Of a DNA stretch of 64,000 nucleotides, positions 63,355 through 64,000 are shown in pieces. The stretch lies in the NCBI RefSeq assembly GCF_017948265.1, contig NZ_CP072852.1:744001-808000 (forward strand), given 5' to 3'. A program made the translations under genes and the position numbers. How positions within the stretch are numbered: the first letter of the stretch is position 1; every line of letters begins with the position of its first letter. The stretch comes from Rhodoferax sp. PAMC 29310 (lineage in GTDB: Bacteria; Pseudomonadota; Gammaproteobacteria; Burkholderiales; Burkholderiaceae_C). A model generated the notes under the pieces. The model ran no database searches, was not told the origin of the DNA, and saw only the letters and a list, made by a program, of their open reading frames with translations.

Positions 63355-63475
63355 AAAGTATTCCTTTTCGGTCAAAAAATGGGGGATGCTGCCCGCCATC
63401 AAGCATGATTCGTTCCACTCAGAGGTCGATAGTCAAGTCGCGTGGCAGTCATTCTGTCTGGGATAATCCTAGACT

Positions 63476-64000
63476 ATGAGCGGCAACACCTTTGGAAATC
63501 TCTTCGCTGTCACCAATTTTGGTGAATCCCACGGCCCGGCCATTGGCTGCGTGATTGACGGCTGCCCGCCGGGCATGACGCTGAGCGAGGCTGACATTCA
63601 GCCTGACTTGGATCGACGCCGGCCCGGCACCTCCAAGTTCGTTACCCAGCGCAATGAGCCGGACTCGGTTGAAATCTTGTCTGGCGTGTACGAGGGCAAG
63701 ACCACCGGCACGCCGATATGTCTGTTGATCAAAAACACCGACCAACGCAGCAAAGACTACGGCAACATTCTGGCGTCGTTTCGCCCAGGACACGCTGACT
63801 ACACCTATTTTCAGAAATACGGCATTCGCGACCCGCGTGGCGGGGGGCGGTCGTCTGCCCGCTTGACTGCGCCCATGGTGGCGGCTGGTGCGGTGGCGAA
63901 GAAGTGGTTGTTTGAGCAATACGGTACGGTGTTTCGGGGCTGTATGACCCAGATTGGTGAGATGCCCATTGGTTTTGAGTCATGGGACCTGGTTTCCAAC
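63476..64000 (+). CDS. aroC: Chorismate synthase (5' part, runs off the window)
   Basis: Last common step of aromatic amino acid synthesis, EPSP to chorismate with reduced FMN. The first 175 codons are present. Motifs: [27 protein letters not shown] with the family signature, [17 protein letters not shown], and [18 protein letters not shown] 63476 gives the usual MSGNTFGN start. The reading frame is open to the last base of the window. Confidence 0.97.
   Translation, partial: MSGNTFGNLFAVTNFGESHGPAIGCVIDGCPPGMTLSEADIQPDLDRRRPGTSKFVTQRNEPDSVEILSGVYEGKTTGTPICLLIKNTDQRSKDYGNILASFRPGHADYTYFQKYGIRDPRGGGRSSARLTAPMVAAGAVAKKWLFEQYGTVFRGCMTQIGEMPIGFESWDLVSN

Noticed and set aside
1..64000. CRISPR arrays, rRNA or tRNA genes
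   Set aside because: No regularly spaced repeats and no tRNA-like cloverleaf or rRNA sequence were recognised by reading; a dedicated scan was not possible.

Overview
The window looks like the chromosome of a betaproteobacterium of the family Comamonadaceae, most like Rhodoferax or Polaromonas. The support is the E1-E2-E3 pyruvate dehydrogenase operon with a lipoyl-bearing E3, the FixL/FixJ-type pair next to it, Comamonadaceae-style housekeeping clusters (thyA-transporter-folA-xthA, metY, aroC) and a high-GC codon pattern. This assignment is inferred from gene content; no rRNA or other marker is present.

Layout. Bases 1-10,310 are conserved core: the 5' part of folD, a FixJ/FixL-like two-component pair, and the divergent aceE-aceF-lpdA operon. 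Bases 10,310-31,092 form a scarred mosaic. Four remnants of one IS91-family transposase (A-D) are scattered through it, with an IS1182-family element carrying a nonsense codon, an intact IS630-family element, a Tn3-family transposase scrap, a headless histidine kinase, a LysR C-terminal fragment, a broken BLUF photoreceptor gene, and three partial copies of the 3' half of lpdA. Inside the mosaic sits one healthy cargo: a LysR regulator divergent from a dipeptide-type ABC transporter, a short-chain dehydrogenase, an Asp/Glu-racemase-fold protein and a quinone-oxidoreductase-type enzyme, apparently one uptake-and-catabolism operon of unknown substrate.

Bases 31,092-37,300 hold lipid genes: a FadE-type acyl-CoA dehydrogenase whose C-terminus was rewritten by an IS91 remnant, and a FabR-like repressor divergent from an oxygen-dependent desaturase with its own ferredoxin-type reductase. 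Two copies of a GTAC-centred operator lie between them. From 37,300 to 52,700 come signalling and stress genes: an exonuclease/CBS-nucleotidyltransferase pair, a BCCT osmolyte transporter, an RlmI-like methyltransferase, an OmpR/QseB-type two-component system next to an alanine-rich exported protein with a four-fold 11-bp-phased box, an XRE regulator, a chemoreceptor and a GGDEF cyclase. Bases 52,700-64,000 are housekeeping: xthA, folA, a drug/metabolite exporter, thyA, an MFS transporter, a GlcD-type FAD oxidase, DUF2069 and YihY membrane proteins, an alpha/beta hydrolase coupled to metY, a CBS protein, a cupin and the start of aroC.

How it fits together. The most distinctive feature is repeated copying of the lpdA 3' end (residues ~303/334 to stop, plus terminator) beside IS91-family scars. 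One copy is identical to lpdA over 764 bp by eye but differs at both edges, which suggests gene conversion or very recent copying. The other copies are decayed. This fits one-ended, rolling-circle type movement of flanking DNA by an IS91/ISCR-like element, but the mechanism is inference.
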